This document shows, in pieces, positions 42,673 through 43,961 of a DNA stretch of 43,961 nucleotides. The notes beneath the pieces were generated by a model. The model made no database searches and was not told where the DNA came from. It was given only the letters and a program-made list of their open reading frames with translations. The stretch comes from Defluviicoccus sp. bin129 (GTDB lineage: Bacteria; Pseudomonadota; Alphaproteobacteria; MPNO01), in the NCBI GenBank assembly GCA_002239065.1, contig MPNO01000040.1, positions 1 to 43,961 on the forward strand, given 5' to 3'. Made by a program: the position numbers and the translations under genes. How positions within the stretch are numbered: position 1 is the stretch's first letter; each line of letters starts with the position of its first letter.

Positions 42673-43541
42673 CAGTTTCTCCTCGCCCGCGCGAGCGCGG
42701 TTTCCGCCGCGCGCCGCGCCATCACCCCGGCGGTCTTGATCCGGTACGCGATCGTGCCGCGCTTGTCGTCGATCGGGTCGCAGGCGGCGCTCGCCGCCCT
42801 GGACAGGGCGTCCAGCGCCGCGTCGTCGACCGGGCCGCCGATCAGCGCCGAGGCGGCGTCCGCCACCAGCAGCGGCGTCGGCGCCACCGCGCCGAGCGAG
42901 ACCCGGGCGGCGGTGCAGTCGCCCGCGTCGTCGAGCGTCAGATTGACCGCCGCGCCGACCACCGCGATGTCCATCTCGGTCCGCGGCGTCAGCCTGAGAT
43001 AGCAGTCGCCCGAATGCGGCGGACGCCTGGGGAAGGTGAAGGAGACCACGATCTCGCCGTCCTCCAGCGCGGTCTGGCCGGGACCCGTTATGACGTCCTC
43101 GACCGCGAGGTCGCGCGCCCCTCCGGGACCGGCGATGTTGGCCACCGCGCCGGCCGCGATCAGCGGCGGCACGCTGTCGGCGGCGGGCGAGGCGTTGCAC
43201 AGATTGCCGCCGACGCTGGCTCTCCCCTTGACCTGGATCGAGCCGATCAGCGCCACCCCCTCGATCACCCCCGGCCAAGCGGCGGCGAAGCCTTCGTGGT
43301 CCATCAGCTTCATGCCCGATGCCGCGGCGCCGATTCGAAAGGCACCCTGGTCTTCGGATATTTCAGTGAGTTCCGGAATATTTTTGACGTCCACTATAAG
43401 ATCCGGTTCGATCAGGTCCCCATGCAGCAGGACCAGAACGTCGGTGCCGCCGGCCAGGATCCTCGCCCCGCTTCCGGCACCGGCCAGCATGCCGACCGCC
43501 GCGTCGAGACTGTCCGGCGCGGCATAGTTCAACTCCGTCAT
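42672..43541 (-). CDS. Molybdenum hydroxylase FAD-binding subunit (CoxM family)
   Basis: A 289-residue FAD subunit. It starts MTELNYAAPDSLDAAVGML; FAD contacts are in ARILAGGTDVLVLLHG and in IQVKGRASVGGNLCNASPAADSVPPLIAAGA. The C-terminal domain contains EMDIAVVGAAVNL. GGAGG stands 7 bases before ATG 43541. It heads the operon behind the leader at 43656-43731. Confidence 0.92.
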   Translation of the reverse strand: MTELNYAAPDSLDAAVGMLAGAGSGARILAGGTDVLVLLHGDLIEPDLIVDVKNIPELTEISEDQGAFRIGAAASGMKLMDHEGFAAAWPGVIEGVALIGSIQVKGRASVGGNLCNASPAADSVPPLIAAGAVANIAGPGGARDLAVEDVITGPGQTALEDGEIVVSFTFPRRPPHSGDCYLRLTPRTEMDIAVVGAAVNLTLDDAGDCTAARVSLGAVAPTPLLVADAASALIGGPVDDAALDALSRAASAACDPIDDKRGTIAYRIKTAGVMARRAAETALARARRN

Positions 43542-43655
43542 CCATTGCCTCCCAAGCGCATCGCCCGCGTCCGGCCCGATGGTGCAGATTTCGGCCCGGT
43601 TCGGCAAGCCGTCCCTGTCACGGCCCGACGGCGGGGCGGTGACGGACCGGCCAGC

Positions 43656-43682
43656 AAAAAGGCACCGGGCCTTCCGGTGCCT
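43656..43682 (-). terminator. Intrinsic terminator in the leader of the molybdenum hydroxylase operon
   Basis: On the minus strand AGGCACCGG, 5-base loop, CCGGTGCCT, then TTTTT (stem arms 43682-43674 and 43668-43660). It stands about 20 nt after the -10 box, the same geometry as the leader of the XRE fusion gene. Confidence 0.75.
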
Positions 43683-43702
43683 GCTTTTCTCCGACGATAT
43701 GG

Positions 43703-43731
43703 TTTGTACATCGAAACGCGTCCCAAGTCAA
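43703..43731 (-). promoter_or_regulatory. Promoter of the molybdenum hydroxylase operon
   Basis: On the minus strand TTGACT (43731-43726), 17-bp spacer TGGGACGCGTTTCGATG, TACAAA (43708-43703). Spacer core GGGACG-Y-GTTTC is shared with the promoter at 39642-39670. Confidence 0.72.
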
Positions 43732-43839
43732 GAAAATTATCCTAAGTGATCTGTTTTCCGGGCGGGTCACGAATGCCGGCGATCCGATCGAAACATGAAG
43801 CGGTCGGGGCGCGGCCCTGGCGGTTCGCCCGGGCGTGTC

Positions 43840-43871
43840 GCTAGCAAGTAGATTTGTCCGGTTTTGCTAGC
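43840..43871. repeat. GCTAGCA/TGCTAGC inverted repeat
   Basis: GCTAGCA at 43840-43846 and TGCTAGC at 43865-43871, 18 bases apart; because GCTAGC is itself palindromic, the arms also read as direct repeats. A possible operator of a gene outside the window. Apart from this and the DnaA-like boxes, I see no gene in 43732-43961. Confidence 0.5.
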
Positions 43872-43935
43872 ACATCGATTGACCGCTTCTGTTGAGGTTG
43901 TTGGGCCTGTGGGGAAGTGGTCAGGCGCGGAGCGG

Positions 43936-43952
43936 CTGTCCACTTGTCCACA
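43936..43952 (+). promoter_or_regulatory. DnaA-box-like pair
   Basis: TTGTCCACA at 43944-43952 differs by one base from the DnaA consensus TTATCCACA and overlaps CTGTCCACT at 43936-43944; TTCCCCACA lies on the minus strand at 43916-43908. Too few and too weak to claim an origin. Confidence 0.3.
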
Positions 43953-43961
43953 GGCCTGCGG

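Noticed and set aside
39905..43541. CO dehydrogenase (CoxMSL)
   Set aside because: The gene order and folds match, but the large subunit lacks the CO-dehydrogenase AYXCSFR active-site loop.
43861..43961. Chromosomal replication origin
   Set aside because: Only one near-consensus DnaA box and no AT-rich unwinding region are visible before the window ends.

Overview
The window is a high-GC (roughly two-thirds G+C), densely packed chromosomal segment of an alphaproteobacterium, most likely Rhodospirillales-like. The assignment rests on gene order and family type: pdhC-lpd-lipA, fused ispDF, dusB followed by the ntr region, ntrY-ntrX-trkA, hfq-hflX, CIRCE-controlled groESL, and mltB-rlpA-tmk-holB-metG-tatD. 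No rRNA, tRNA, insertion sequence, prophage or CRISPR array was found.

Layout. 1-3759: end of a lipoate/pyruvate dehydrogenase operon (pdhC 3' part, lpd, lipA, a Coq10/RatA-like gene). 3750-6693, minus strand: ispDF, pgpA, cinA (pncC), DUF429. 6833-15886: dusB, a shrunken ntrC relative, ntrY, ntrX, trkA, a HAD phosphatase, hfq, hflX. 15911-17981: groESL under a sigma70-like promoter and a perfect CIRCE. 18099-20335: IMPase-like, 3-hydroxyisobutyrate-dehydrogenase-like and a small membrane protein. 20332-27972, minus strand: mltB, rlpA, tmk, holB, metG, tatD, an MBL hydrolase, mazG. 28086-31558: an Atm1-type ABC exporter and a two-subunit CoA-transferase. The rest is accessory: vapBC, a TRAP binding protein, Zn-ADH, SDR, a MetE-like zinc methyltransferase, a four-copy tandem array of small membrane/coiled-coil genes, a hydantoinase B remnant, a nuclease-like/XRE fusion and a molybdenum hydroxylase operon.

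Most unusual content. (1) The array at 36591-38540: four tandem units of about 440-550 bp, each carrying the tail of the upstream methyltransferase gene, a strong hairpin just before the start codon, and a small gene for an N-terminal membrane segment plus a coiled coil of variable length. The hairpin arms differ between copies by paired changes that keep base pairing. (2) Two minus-strand leaders, before the XRE fusion and before the molybdenum hydroxylase operon, share a promoter with a conserved spacer followed at the same distance by an intrinsic terminator. (3) In the ntr cluster ntrB is absent, the ntrC relative has lost its AAA+ domain, and NtrX has no GAFTGA motif.

Two core genes (pdhC and holB) change frame inside G-rich low-complexity tracts. 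Sequencing or assembly error is the likeliest cause.
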